Positions 24,032 to 33,520 of a stretch of DNA of 64,000 bases are shown here, in pieces; the first letter of the stretch is position 1, and each line of letters starts with the position of its first letter. The stretch lies in assembly GCF_047634355.1 (NCBI RefSeq), contig NZ_JBLIAL010000006.1, one strand, 5' to 3'. The notes beneath the pieces are model-generated. The model did not search any database, was not told where the DNA came from, and worked only from the letters and a program-made list of their open reading frames with translations. The stretch comes from Porticoccus sp002341315. GTDB lineage: Bacteria > Pseudomonadota > Gammaproteobacteria > Pseudomonadales > Porticoccaceae. A program made the translations under genes and the position numbers.

Positions 24032-24829
24032 TTGCAGCACACCAACCGGCACATTGCCCGAATACTGCAAATATCGGATAGCCATCTCGGGCCCGGCCGT
24101 GATTTCAAGTTGGCGGGCATCAACACCTGCCAGAGCCTTGGTCAGGTACTGTCGGCCTTGCCCGACCCGGATGTGGTCCCTGAGCTGTTGGCGGTGACCG
24201 GGGATATTGCCGGTGACGGTGATGAAGGCGCATACCATTTGTTCAATGAAGTCATGGCAGAGCAACCCCGGCCTTTTGCCTGGTTGCCGGGCAACCACGA
24301 CGACTTTCCCCTAATGCGCAAGGTGCTCCATCAATCGTTCAGGCGAGTCATCGAGCTGGATAACTGGGTGGCAATTTTCCTGGTCAGTGCCCAGTCAGGT
24401 GAGGTGGCAGGGCAACTGGCGGATGCCGAGTTGGCTGAGCTGGCAGGCCTGCTGCACCGTTGTCGCGATCGTCATGTGCTGCTGTTCATGCATCATATGC
24501 CGGTAGAAATCAGCTGCCTGTGGCTCGACAAACACCGGGTTGCCAATCATCGGCAACTGGCTGACCTGGTGGCCGGATTCCCCGGCGTCAAAGCATTGTT
24601 TGCCGGCCATGTGCATCAGGCATTTTCAACCTCATGGCAAGGGATCGGGGTACACAGTGCCCCGTCGACCTGTTTTCAGTTTGCCCCCGGCAGTGATGGT
24701 TTCGAATTGGCCGAGCAACCCCCTGGCTATCGCTGGATTGATCTGTACGCCGATGGCCATCTGAAAACCGGTGAGGGGTTTGTTGCCGGGGCCGGGCAGC
24801 AGGTGGATCATCGTTGCAGTGGGTACTGA
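24032..24829 (+). CDS. cpdA: 3',5'-cyclic-AMP phosphodiesterase (calcineurin-like)
   Basis: A 265-residue class III phosphodiesterase (E. coli CpdA is 275). Metallophosphoesterase motifs in order: ISDSHL (D-x-H), AVTGDIAGDG (GDxxxDG), LPGNHDD (GNHD), MHHMP and GHVHQAF (GHxH). Together they bind the dinuclear Fe/Mn centre. It degrades cAMP and so tunes Crp/Vfr-type control. The start is TTG 24032, preceded by AAGGGAG. Its place between yqiB and yqiA is conserved in Gammaproteobacteria. Confidence 0.9.
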   Translation: MQHTNRHIARILQISDSHLGPGRDFKLAGINTCQSLGQVLSALPDPDVVPELLAVTGDIAGDGDEGAYHLFNEVMAEQPRPFAWLPGNHDDFPLMRKVLHQSFRRVIELDNWVAIFLVSAQSGEVAGQLADAELAELAGLLHRCRDRHVLLFMHHMPVEISCLWLDKHRVANHRQLADLVAGFPGVKALFAGHVHQAFSTSWQGIGVHSAPSTCFQFAPGSDGFELAEQPPGYRWIDLYADGHLKTGEGFVAGAGQQVDHRCSGY

Positions 24830-24872
24830 TGTGTTCTGGCTGCTGTTGCTTTGAGGTAGGCGGCATCACAGC

Positions 24873-24901
24873 CTGTCACTGTGAGTCGATAGCGTTATAA
24901 T
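24873..24901 (+). promoter_or_regulatory. Sigma-70-type promoter upstream of yqiA-parE
   Basis: CTGTCA (24873-24878; 4 of 6 to consensus) is separated by exactly 17 bases from a perfect TATAAT (24896-24901). Transcription would start near 24908, about 27 bases before the yqiA ATG. It lies in the only sizeable gap between cpdA and yqiA, so it would drive yqiA-parE and perhaps the genes beyond. Confidence 0.55.
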
Positions 24902-24934
24902 CTTCTGATTGGTCCTGCAGGTTGTACGTCGATC

Positions 24935-25516
24935 ATGCCTCTTGTTTACATTCATGGTTTCAATAGTTCGCCCGCTTCACTCAAGGCGCGCCAGACAGCG
25001 GCATGGTTGGAAAAAAACTGCCCGGAGGTTTCTTTTGTCTGTCCCGCACTGTCCAATGATCCGGTCAGGGCAATCGGTCAACTTGAGGCTGAAATAGAAA
25101 AAGCGGACGAGCCGGTTGGGTTGGTGGGCAGCTCAATGGGTGGTTACTATGCCACCTGGCTGGCTGAAAAATACCGACTTAAAGCGGTGTTAGTGAATCC
25201 CGCTGTAAGCCCGTATGAATGGATGCTGGAGTATCTGGGCGTCAATGCCAATTATCATACTGGCGAGCGCTATCAGCTGGAGCAGCGCCATGTGGACGCG
25301 GTGAAAAGTCTGGATGTTCCAGGATTGCAGAATATCGCCAATTACTGGGTGCTGCTGCAAACCGGTGATGAGGTGCTGGATTATCGGCTGGCCGAATCCA
25401 GATACAGTGGCTGTCGCATGACCATTGAGCAGGGTGGGGATCACAGCTTTCAACACTTTGAGCGTCACCTGCCTGCCATTATCGAATTTTTGGGGTTAGC
25501 AACCGGGGTTTCATGA
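24935..25516 (+). CDS. yqiA: YqiA/YcfP family esterase (alpha/beta hydrolase)
   Basis: A 193-residue serine esterase. YIHGFNSSPASLKARQ forms the oxyanion region, GLVGSSMGGYYATWLA carries the nucleophile Ser in GSSMGG, and QGGDHSFQHF supplies the catalytic His; the Asp is probably in LLQTGDEVLDY. Length and order match E. coli YqiA (193). The stop overlaps the parE start (ATGA), so the two are co-translated, as in enterics. The physiological substrate is not established. Confidence 0.9.
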   Translation: MPLVYIHGFNSSPASLKARQTAAWLEKNCPEVSFVCPALSNDPVRAIGQLEAEIEKADEPVGLVGSSMGGYYATWLAEKYRLKAVLVNPAVSPYEWMLEYLGVNANYHTGERYQLEQRHVDAVKSLDVPGLQNIANYWVLLQTGDEVLDYRLAESRYSGCRMTIEQGGDHSFQHFERHLPAIIEFLGLATGVS

Positions 25517-27396
25517 ATAAATATACCGCTGAAGATATTGAAGTTCTCACAGGCCTCGACCCGGTCAGAAAGCGCCCGGGGATGTACACGGATACCTCCC
25601 GTCCGAATCATCTGGCCCAGGAGGTCGTCGACAACAGTGTCGATGAAGCCCTTGCCGGTCACGCCAGTAAAATCGATGTCACACTCTACCGGGACGGCTC
25701 GCTTTCCGTGGCTGACAACGGCCGTGGCATGCCCGTGGATATTCATCCCGAGCAGGGGTTACCGGGGGTTGAGGTGATCCTTGCCACGCTGCACGCGGGG
25801 GGCAAATTTTCCAACAAAAATTATCAGTTCTCCGGCGGTCTGCACGGAGTGGGTGTTTCGGTGGTCAATGCATTATCCAGCAAGCTGGAGGTGACGATTC
25901 GCCGTGATGGCCGGGTTTATCGCATGGGTTTTGCCGGTGGTGACAAGGTTTCTGACCTGGCAGTGGTGGACAGTTGTGGCCAGCGCAATACGGGTACCGA
26001 GCTGCGTTTTTTACCGGATCCGAAATACTTTGATACCGTCAAATACTCGGTTTCCCGCTTGCGGCATGTGCTGCGAGCCAAAGCGGTGCTCTGTGCGGGG
26101 TTAACGGTAAATTTTACCGACGAGAACAGCGGTGAAACCGAAAGCTGGTGTTACGAGGATGGTCTGGCCGATTATCTGCGGGGGACGACTACTGGCTGGG
26201 AGGTGCTTCCGGTAACCCCTTTTACCGGTAGTTACTCGTCCGAAAGTGAGGCGGTGGACTGGGCGCTGCAATGGCTGCCTGATGGCGGTGAGTTGACCCA
26301 GGAGAGCTACGTTAATCTAATCCCCACCACGCAGGGTGGTACACACGTCAATGGCTTGCGCACTGGTTTGCTGGAGGCCCTGCGGGAATTCTGTGAGTTT
26401 CGCAATCTGCTGCCGCGCGGTGTCAAGTTGGCGCCGGACGATATCTGGGAAAAATGCTGCTTTGTTCTCTCCTCCAAACTGGCAGACCCACAATTTTCCG
26501 GACAGACCAAAGAGCGCCTTTCCTCTCGTGAGGCGGCGGCATTTGTATCGGGCGTTGTGAAGGACGCATTCAGCCTGTGGCTGAACCAGCACACGGAAGA
26601 TGCCGAGCAGCTTGCCGAACTCTGTATTAACAATGCCCAGCGGCGACTCAAGGACAGCAAAAAAGTCGCACGCAAGCGCATTACTGCCGGACCGGCACTG
26701 CCTGGCAAGCTGGCAGACTGCTCCAGTGGCAGCCCCGAGCTGTCGGAGCTGTTTCTGGTGGAGGGCGACTCCGCCGGCGGCTCCGCGAAGCAGGCCCGCA
26801 ACCGGGAGTTTCAGGCGATTATGCCGCTGCGGGGCAAAATTCTGAATACCTGGGAGGTGGATAGCCAGGAAATTCTCGCCTCCCAGGAGGTACACGATAT
26901 CTCTGTGGCATTGGGTATCGATCCGGCCATTGACGGACTGGAAGCGCTGAGGTACCACAAAATCTGTATTCTCGCCGATGCGGATTCTGACGGTTTGCAC
27001 ATTGCCACCTTATTGTGCGCCCTGTTTGTGCGGCACTTCCGGCCACTGGTGGCTGCGGGGCACGTGTATGTGGCCATGCCTCCCCTGTATCGGATTGATG
27101 TGGGTAAAGACGTGTATTACGCGCTGGACGAAGGGGAAAAAAGGGGTCTGCTGGATCGTATTGAAGCGGAGAAGAAACGCGGCAAAGTCAATGTACAGCG
27201 ATTCAAGGGGCTGGGTGAAATGAACCCCATTCAGCTGCGCGAGACCACCATGGATCCGGATACCCGACGACTCGTTCAACTGACTATTGAAGCAGGTGAT
27301 GACACCAATAGTCTGCTGGACATGCTGTTGTCGAAGAAGCGGGCATCAGACCGCAAAGCCTGGCTGGAGCTGAGCGGTAATCTGGCGGATGTCTAG
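25513..27396 (+). CDS. parE: DNA topoisomerase IV subunit B
   Basis: A 627-residue ATPase subunit (E. coli ParE is 630). The GHKL ATPase domain has RKRPGMYTDTSRPNHLAQEVVDNSVDEA and GGLHGVGVSVVNALS, the transducer has the TTQGGTHVNG loop, and the TOPRIM domain has LVEGDSAGGSAKQARNR and ILADADSDGLHIATLL (Mg-binding acidic residues). It decatenates daughter chromosomes with ParC. ATG 25513 overlaps the yqiA stop. ParC lies downstream after an intervening DUF748 gene. Confidence 0.97.
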   Translation: MNKYTAEDIEVLTGLDPVRKRPGMYTDTSRPNHLAQEVVDNSVDEALAGHASKIDVTLYRDGSLSVADNGRGMPVDIHPEQGLPGVEVILATLHAGGKFSNKNYQFSGGLHGVGVSVVNALSSKLEVTIRRDGRVYRMGFAGGDKVSDLAVVDSCGQRNTGTELRFLPDPKYFDTVKYSVSRLRHVLRAKAVLCAGLTVNFTDENSGETESWCYEDGLADYLRGTTTGWEVLPVTPFTGSYSSESEAVDWALQWLPDGGELTQESYVNLIPTTQGGTHVNGLRTGLLEALREFCEFRNLLPRGVKLAPDDIWEKCCFVLSSKLADPQFSGQTKERLSSREAAAFVSGVVKDAFSLWLNQHTEDAEQLAELCINNAQRRLKDSKKVARKRITAGPALPGKLADCSSGSPELSELFLVEGDSAGGSAKQARNREFQAIMPLRGKILNTWEVDSQEILASQEVHDISVALGIDPAIDGLEALRYHKICILADADSDGLHIATLLCALFVRHFRPLVAAGHVYVAMPPLYRIDVGKDVYYALDEGEKRGLLDRIEAEKKRGKVNVQRFKGLGEMNPIQLRETTMDPDTRRLVQLTIEAGDDTNSLLDMLLSKKRASDRKAWLELSGNLADV

Positions 27397-27458
27397 GCCC
27401 TGGCCAGTGAGCAGGTGAACGGTATGATTCGAAGGGATACTTCCGGGGAGCAACTACC

Positions 27459-30275
27459 ATGAAAAAGCTACTCATATGCCTCCGCTGGAGCCTGATCGGC
27501 GTCGCGCTGCTGGTGGTTGTGGTGCTTTCACTGCTGCCGTTTATGATTCGCTGGCAAGGTGCCGTCTGGCTGGAGAAGCAGGGGCTGGATGCCGATATCG
27601 GTTATGTGGAAATCCGCCCGATGTTGGGCACGGTGCAAGTGAACAATGTCCACATCCAGTCTCCCGGTGGTGAGCGATTGATACTCGACCAGCTGTTGTT
27701 CGATATTGCCTGGAACCCCCTCCTTGAAAACAGCCTGCACATTGAAGAGGTATCCATTGAAGGGTTGACACTTGATCTGGCCATGACGCCTTCCGGTCTG
27801 CGTGTGGGCGGTATCCCATTGCCCACCGACGAGGCCGCGCCGGATGAAGCGGGCCAGCCACTGTTTGAGCGATTGGCACTGGACCAGTTTCAGCTTCGCG
27901 ATCTGACATTTTGTTACCTCCTGATGAATGAGCACGGTAAACAGCGGGCGAACCAGTGTGCCGGACTAAATGCATTGCGGTTCAATGATCTCGCCATGGC
28001 ATTGGGTGAGACGCCCTCTCTGTCGCTGCCCGGCGTATCACTCCGCGGACTGCGCTGGTTTGACCGGCTTGACCCCCTGCAACTGGCGACGGTCGAGTCA
28101 CTGGCCGTCACCGGCCTGAGCAGTCCCGATATGACTCGCTGGCAGTTGGAGAAGGTCAATCTTCAGTCACTGGCTCTGTTGCCGGGGGACACTCCTGCCG
28201 TGCAACTGAATGAGCTGGCGTTGACCGGTTTCAACCTTGCGGAAGATGTGGAACTGAATACCGTATCGCTTGATGCCCTTGCTGTCGGGCTGGCACGCGA
28301 CCAGACCAATGGTCTGGCATTTGCGCCGGCACTGCTGGAACGCGTGGGCCAGCTCTCGCCCGAGACTGCTTCCCAGGGGGCTGTCGATGCGAACGGCGAG
28401 GCAGAGGACAGGCAGATCAGGCTGAAGCAGTTTGCCCTGCGGCAACTCGATATTGGGACCGAACGGCCACTATTGTCTGCCGGCAAACTGCGGTTCAGCG
28501 ATATGCGGCTGGCGGGAACAGCGGTGGCTGTAGATACTCTGACCCTCGGCCATCTCAACCTGCTCTCCGGTGCAGAAGAGGCACTGGCGTTGGACAGTCT
28601 TGATATGCGGGGGCTTGATGTGAACCGGGATGTCGCTATCGCCGGGCTGACGCTGGGCGACCTTCAGGTGCGCCTGGAGACCGACTCGCAGGGCGCACTG
28701 GTGTTTGCCCCGACGTTGATCAACCAGCTTGCGTCGACCCCTGAAAAAAATGATGGTGTCGCGGAGGGTATTGAACCACCAGCGGAGGAACCCGTTGCCA
28801 TGGGTTTTGAGATGGGTGATCTGCAACTGGGGTCGCTAGCTGTTTTTGCCGATCGTGAGTTGCTGTCGCTCGATGCGCTCGGACTGCAACAGTTGAAACT
28901 TGCCGGCGATCAGATCGAGCTGGCACGGCTGGAGGTGTCCACGGTGGATTTTCTCGCGCCCGCCCCGGGTGCCGCCGAGGTGAGTCACTATGTGAAAATC
29001 CCCCGGTTATCCCTGGATGAGCTGGCAAAAAAATCCGGCACATTCAGCCTCGGCAAACTCCAGATAGGGGACCCAGAGATCTTCGTGCACCGCGATGCGG
29101 ATGGCGGCCTGTCGATGCTCAGTGAACTTGCCATTTTGCTGGGGCAGGATGGTGAAATGGTTGCGGGAGAGTCGGAGGATTCTGCACAGCAACCCACCAC
29201 AGAAAACGCACCGCCGTTAAAGCTGCAACTGGCTTCTCTGACGATTGGTGAGCAGGGGCAATTGCGCATACTGGATGAAAGTGTGTCGCCGTCACTGGAT
29301 CAGCGCTTTACCGGTGTTAACTTGAATCTCAAACACCTGGACAGCACCCGTACGGATACGCCCGCCGAAGTCAATTTGAACATGGCCCTCAATCAGTTTG
29401 GTGCGCTGTCCCTGGCAGGCCAGGTTGCTCCCTTTGGTGATGCCTTAAGCAGCGATCTTGAGGGGGAAATCAAAGGTATTGATGTGCGCGACATTTCCGG
29501 TTACGCAAAAAAATTCATCGGCTATCATCTTGATCAGGGGCTGGTGGATGTCGACACCAGTGTTGATATCCTTGAAGACACTATTGACTCGGTGGTCACT
29601 GTCCGACTCCACAAGTTGCAGGTGTCACCAGTGAGCAAAGCCGATCTTGAGGCGGGTGCCGCTGAGCTGGGCGTACCGCTGGAGTTCGCTCTGTCATTGT
29701 TGCGCGATAAAAATGGCATGATCGAATTGAAGCTGCCGATTAGCGGCAATATCAATTCGCCGACTTTTTCCATCAGGCATATTGTCAACAAGGTCATGTT
29801 CAAAGTGATTAAAGAGACAGTGATCAACTATTACCTGCCCTTTGGGCTAGTGGTGAAAACCCTGGTTGGCGATAGCCTGGCCGGCATGGGCTTTGAGCCG
29901 GTGGTTTTTGAGCCGGGTACAGCAGCATTGGATGATACTGGCGAGGCCAACCTGAATCGCCTCTCGGATATGCTGCAAAAACGCCAGCAGCTACAACTGG
30001 TGTTCTGTGCACCCGCTACCCTTCAGGACTGGGCTGCACAATTTTCCCCGGATGAGCTGGCAAATCTGCAGTCATCCGTGGAAAACCCCCAGCTTCCCGA
30101 TATCACGGTGGAGCAATCTGCCGAATTGGCTGCGCTTGCCAATCAGCGCACGGTTGTTGCGAAACAGTACCTGATTGATCACGGTGTCACTCCGGGGCAA
30201 ATCATTCTGTGTACCGGGAAGTTTGATCAGCGCAGTACCCTGCGCGCGGAGATGTCCATCACCATTGGCCAGTAA
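27459..30275 (+). CDS. DUF748/AsmA-like large envelope protein
   Basis: A 938-residue protein with one N-terminal membrane anchor (about 8-32, SLIGVALLVVVVLSLLPFMI) and a long periplasmic part. The first 650 residues show repeated beta-rich units with short leucine-containing strands (for example VNNVHI, LHIEEVSIEGLTLDL, LQLGSLAVFA). The DUF748-type domain follows around 600-800 (LNLKHLDSTRTDTPAEVNLNMAL, KGIDVRDISGYAKKFIGYHLDQG, FALSLLRDKNGMIELKLPI), and the C-terminus resembles an OmpA-like tail. AsmA-like proteins are linked to lipid transport between membranes; that role here is inference. GGGGAGC precedes the ATG. It separates parE from parC. Confidence 0.78.
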   Translation: MKKLLICLRWSLIGVALLVVVVLSLLPFMIRWQGAVWLEKQGLDADIGYVEIRPMLGTVQVNNVHIQSPGGERLILDQLLFDIAWNPLLENSLHIEEVSIEGLTLDLAMTPSGLRVGGIPLPTDEAAPDEAGQPLFERLALDQFQLRDLTFCYLLMNEHGKQRANQCAGLNALRFNDLAMALGETPSLSLPGVSLRGLRWFDRLDPLQLATVESLAVTGLSSPDMTRWQLEKVNLQSLALLPGDTPAVQLNELALTGFNLAEDVELNTVSLDALAVGLARDQTNGLAFAPALLERVGQLSPETASQGAVDANGEAEDRQIRLKQFALRQLDIGTERPLLSAGKLRFSDMRLAGTAVAVDTLTLGHLNLLSGAEEALALDSLDMRGLDVNRDVAIAGLTLGDLQVRLETDSQGALVFAPTLINQLASTPEKNDGVAEGIEPPAEEPVAMGFEMGDLQLGSLAVFADRELLSLDALGLQQLKLAGDQIELARLEVSTVDFLAPAPGAAEVSHYVKIPRLSLDELAKKSGTFSLGKLQIGDPEIFVHRDADGGLSMLSELAILLGQDGEMVAGESEDSAQQPTTENAPPLKLQLASLTIGEQGQLRILDESVSPSLDQRFTGVNLNLKHLDSTRTDTPAEVNLNMALNQFGALSLAGQVAPFGDALSSDLEGEIKGIDVRDISGYAKKFIGYHLDQGLVDVDTSVDILEDTIDSVVTVRLHKLQVSPVSKADLEAGAAELGVPLEFALSLLRDKNGMIELKLPISGNINSPTFSIRHIVNKVMFKVIKETVINYYLPFGLVVKTLVGDSLAGMGFEPVVFEPGTAALDDTGEANLNRLSDMLQKRQQLQLVFCAPATLQDWAAQFSPDELANLQSSVENPQLPDITVEQSAELAALANQRTVVAKQYLIDHGVTPGQIILCTGKFDQRSTLRAEMSITIGQ

Positions 30276-30319
30276 TCCATAACCGCAAACCCGTTGTCAC
30301 CGCACGAGCAGTAAAATTT

Positions 30320-32575
30320 ATGACAGAGACCACGATCATTAATCCGGCAATTGAACAGATACCGCTGCGCAGCTATACCGAAAAAGCCTACCTCGATTAC
30401 TCCATGTATGTGATTCTCGACCGGGCATTGCCGCATATCGGTGATGGTCTGAAGCCGGTTCAGCGGCGAATCATCTATGCCATGAGTGAGTTGGGGCTCA
30501 AATCCACGGCCAAGCACAAGAAATCCGCCCGCACCGTGGGTGACGTCATCGGTAAATTCCATCCCCATGGGGACAGCGCGGCCTATGAGGCGATGGTATT
30601 GATGGCGCAGCCGTTCTCCTACCGCTATCCTCTGGTGGACGGCCAGGGTAACTGGGGTTCATCCGATGATCCAAAATCCTTTGCTGCAATGCGTTATACG
30701 GAATCGAAGCTGGCGCATTTTGCCGAGCTGCTGTTGTCGGAGTTGGCTCAGGGTACGGTTGACTGGAAAGCCAATTTTGACGGTACTCTCGATGAGCCCA
30801 TCACACTGCCGGCACGCGCCCCCCATGTGTTATTGAATGGTACAACCGGTATTGCTGTGGGCATGGCTACAGATATTCCACCGCACAACCTGCGGGAGTT
30901 GATCAGTGCCTGTGTACATTTACTGGATCAGCCCGGCGCTACGACGGCGGAATTGTGTGAGCATATACAGGGACCGGATTATCCCACCGAAGCGGAAGTG
31001 ATTACGCCCCGGGAGGATATCCTGAAAACCTATGAGACCGGCCGGGGCAGCCTGAAAATGCGCGCTGTCTGGCAGTCGGAACAGGGCGATATCATCGTCA
31101 CCGGGCTGCCTTTTCAGGTATCTGGCGCCCGGGTTCTGGAACAGATTGCCGCCCAGATGCAGGCCAAAAAGTTGCCGATGGTTGCGGATTTGCGCGATGA
31201 GTCCGATCACGAGAATCCGACCCGGCTGGTGATTGTACCCCGCTCCAACCGGGTTGATCTGGACGGGCTGATGCAGCATTTGTTTGCCACCACGGACCTG
31301 GAAAAGAACTATCGGGTTAACCTCAATATGATCGGGGTGGACGGTCGCCCCGAAGTGAAGCCCCTCAATAAAATTCTTACCGAGTGGCTCGCCTACCGCA
31401 TGGATACCGTGCGCCGTCGGTTGCAGTTCCGGCTGGACAAGGTGGACCACCGGCTGCACCTGCTGGAAGGTCTGTTGATCGCCTTCCTGAATATCGATGA
31501 AGTGATTCACATTATTCGCAGTGAGGATGAGCCAAAACCGGTATTGATCCAGCGTTTTAGTCTCAGTGATATCCAGGCAGAGTACATTCTCGATACCAAG
31601 CTGCGTCAGTTGGCCCGATTGGAGGAGGTTCGCATACGTGCCGAGCAGGAAGCGCTGGCGGCGGAAAAACTCGAGCTGGAAAAAATTCTCGGTTCTGCAA
31701 AGCGTCTCAAGACCCTGGTGCGCAATGAATTGCTGGCCGTGGCCGATGAATTCGGTGATGAACGCCGTTCACCACTGACCCGCCGCGAGGAAGCCAAGGC
31801 ATTTTCTGAAACCGAACTGTTGGTGTCCGAGCCGGTAACAGTGGTGTTATCGGAGAAGGGCTGGATACGCGCTGCCAAAGGCCACGACGTCGATGGCGCA
31901 TCACTCAGCTATAAATCCGGTGATCGCTTTCTCTGTGCGGCCAGAGGACGCAGTAATCAGTCGGTGGTTTTACTGGATTCCACCGGTCGAACCTATTCGT
32001 TGGCGGCCCACAACCTGCCCTCGGCGAGGGGGCAGGGTGAGCCTGTCACCGGTCGCCTTAATCCCCCTTCCGGCGCCGGTTTTGTGAGCGTGATAATGGG
32101 CGATGATTCGCAACAGGTACTGATGGCCACTGATGCCGGTTACGGTTTTATGGCCAATCTGGCAGACCTGCACAGTAAAAACCGGGCGGGTAAAACGACC
32201 CTGACGATTCCGAGGGGCGGCCGGGTCATCAAGCCGGTGGCGATTTCTGACCGTGAAAACAGTCTGGTGGTGGCGGTCAGCAACGAGGGCCGTATGCTGG
32301 CGTTTCCGTTGGCAGACCTCCCCCGCCTGGCGCGAGGTAAGGGAAACAAAATTCTCAGTATTCCCTCCTCGCGAGTTCAGTCCCGGGAAGAGTTTATGGT
32401 GGCGGTGGCGGTCGTGACCCCGGCGCAGCAATTGCTAGTGTTCTCGGGTAAACGTCATCTGAACATTAGGGCCAGCGATCTTGAGCATTATCGCGGGGAG
32501 CGCGGCCGCCGTGGCAATAAACTGCCCCGGGGCTTCCAGAAAGTGGACAGGGTGGAGGTGACCGGTAACGATTAG
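30320..32575 (+). CDS. parC: DNA topoisomerase IV subunit A
   Basis: A 751-residue breakage-reunion subunit (E. coli ParC is 752). The active-site tyrosine is Tyr126 in AAMRYTESKL. The quinolone-determining region reads HPHGDSAAYEAM, with Ser86 and Glu90 at the positions of E. coli Ser80 and Glu84, so no classical resistance substitution is present. The C-terminal beta-pinwheel domain includes LSEKGWIRAAKGHD and GRSNQSVVLLDSTGRTYSL. It works with ParE in chromosome decatenation. It starts 44 bases after the DUF748 gene. Confidence 0.97.
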   Translation: MTETTIINPAIEQIPLRSYTEKAYLDYSMYVILDRALPHIGDGLKPVQRRIIYAMSELGLKSTAKHKKSARTVGDVIGKFHPHGDSAAYEAMVLMAQPFSYRYPLVDGQGNWGSSDDPKSFAAMRYTESKLAHFAELLLSELAQGTVDWKANFDGTLDEPITLPARAPHVLLNGTTGIAVGMATDIPPHNLRELISACVHLLDQPGATTAELCEHIQGPDYPTEAEVITPREDILKTYETGRGSLKMRAVWQSEQGDIIVTGLPFQVSGARVLEQIAAQMQAKKLPMVADLRDESDHENPTRLVIVPRSNRVDLDGLMQHLFATTDLEKNYRVNLNMIGVDGRPEVKPLNKILTEWLAYRMDTVRRRLQFRLDKVDHRLHLLEGLLIAFLNIDEVIHIIRSEDEPKPVLIQRFSLSDIQAEYILDTKLRQLARLEEVRIRAEQEALAAEKLELEKILGSAKRLKTLVRNELLAVADEFGDERRSPLTRREEAKAFSETELLVSEPVTVVLSEKGWIRAAKGHDVDGASLSYKSGDRFLCAARGRSNQSVVLLDSTGRTYSLAAHNLPSARGQGEPVTGRLNPPSGAGFVSVIMGDDSQQVLMATDAGYGFMANLADLHSKNRAGKTTLTIPRGGRVIKPVAISDRENSLVVAVSNEGRMLAFPLADLPRLARGKGNKILSIPSSRVQSREEFMVAVAVVTPAQQLLVFSGKRHLNIRASDLEHYRGERGRRGNKLPRGFQKVDRVEVTGND

Positions 32576-32694
32576 CGCCGGTTTGGGCGTGTTGCTCACT
32601 TGGTTGTTTACCGGCTGAGTGATTTTCATTATATTTGAAGCGGTTAGAGCGGGGCTGCTGCCCACCGTATAAATTTCGTCCAGAGGATGAACAG

Positions 32695-32859
32695 ATGGAT
32701 AATAATAAGGTGTTGCTGGTTATTGCGTCGCTGTTACTGCCACCACTGGCAGTGTTCCTGAAAAAGGGTGCCGGTAAGGATCTGGTGATCAATATTGTGC
32801 TCTGCCTGTGCTTCTGGGTGCCGGGTATCCTACATGCGCTTTGGGTGACATTGGCCTGA
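32695..32859 (+). CDS. YqaE/Pmp3 family small membrane protein
   Basis: A 54-residue protein with two hydrophobic segments, KVLLVIASLLLPPLAVFL and LVINIVLCLCFWVPGILHALWV, the standard Pmp3/UPF0057 architecture. Family members are small stress-induced membrane proteins affecting membrane potential. AGAGGA lies 7-9 bases upstream of ATG 32695; the frame is open further upstream but without family similarity. First of five small envelope-related genes running to 34,638. Confidence 0.85.
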   Translation: MDNNKVLLVIASLLLPPLAVFLKKGAGKDLVINIVLCLCFWVPGILHALWVTLA

Positions 32860-32893
32860 ACCGAATATTGGCAGGGGGTAACAGAAAACTCGC

Positions 32894-33106
32894 ATGGCAT
32901 TCAGTCAATACAAAGTGATGGCAATCAGCGAGGGTGCCCTGGGAACGATTTTTCTTGGTGCCTCCGGCTTTCCCCTGAAAAAAATGGAGACGGTTCTCAA
33001 CGAGCAGGCTGCCGAGGGTTGGCAACTGGTTTTCCAGGTGGTGGAAAGGCGTCGTCTCTGGTTGTTCTGGGCACGTGAAACCGTCATCGTTACCCTGGGC
33101 AAATAA
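32894..33106 (+). CDS. DUF4177 domain protein
   Basis: A 70-residue protein of the DUF4177 type: an N-terminal strand QYKVMAI, KKMETVLNEQAAEGWQLVFQVVE with the family's LN-x-A-x-EGW-L signature, and a final FWARETVIVTL strand. Function unknown. Predicted soluble alpha/beta ferredoxin-like fold. It lies 34 bases after the Pmp3 gene and 3 bases before the TM2 gene. Confidence 0.8.
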   Translation: MAFSQYKVMAISEGALGTIFLGASGFPLKKMETVLNEQAAEGWQLVFQVVERRRLWLFWARETVIVTLGK

Positions 33107-33109
33107 CCG

Positions 33110-33496
33110 GTGGCTCTCCGCGACGAACAATACCGGGAGGACCAGCTTCGCAACCGAATTGCGGAACTCCCCGCAGAACAGCGCAGGGTTTTTCACGGGC
33201 GCATGGCGAGACGCCTCAAAGATCCGGACAACTATGCGGTGCTGAACTATTTGTTTGTCGCCGGGCTGCACCATTTTTATCTGAGGCGCTGGTTCCGCGG
33301 TGCAGTCAATCTGGCTGTTTTTCTGGCTGGTATGGCTTGCCTGCTCACTGGTCAATGGCGCTGGGGGCTTGGTTTGTTACTTTTGATTACCTTAATTGAA
33401 TTGCCAGCACTGTTCTGCTCTCAATGCATTGTATTGCGGTATAACAACGACCTGGCTGAATCGCAGTTAGCGGAGACTGATCTCAGTCAGAACTGA
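33110..33496 (+). CDS. TM2 domain protein
   Basis: A 128-residue protein with a charged N-terminal 35 residues and then a TM2-like domain: AVLNYLFVAGLHHFYLRRWFRGAVNLAVFLAGMACLL and a second hydrophobic pair WGLGLLLLITLIELPALF. The GLHHFYL-R-x-x-G motif is the hallmark of TM2 proteins. Function unknown. GTG start at 33110 directly after the DUF4177 stop; no strong ribosome binding site, which suggests translational coupling. Confidence 0.75.
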   Translation: MALRDEQYREDQLRNRIAELPAEQRRVFHGRMARRLKDPDNYAVLNYLFVAGLHHFYLRRWFRGAVNLAVFLAGMACLLTGQWRWGLGLLLLITLIELPALFCSQCIVLRYNNDLAESQLAETDLSQN

Positions 33497-33520
33497 TTTT
33501 TTACTTTAATGGAGCGTGTG

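Noticed and set aside
30560..30600. Quinolone-resistance substitution in parC
   Set aside because: The region reads HGDSAAYEAM with Ser and Glu at the key positions, the susceptible form.
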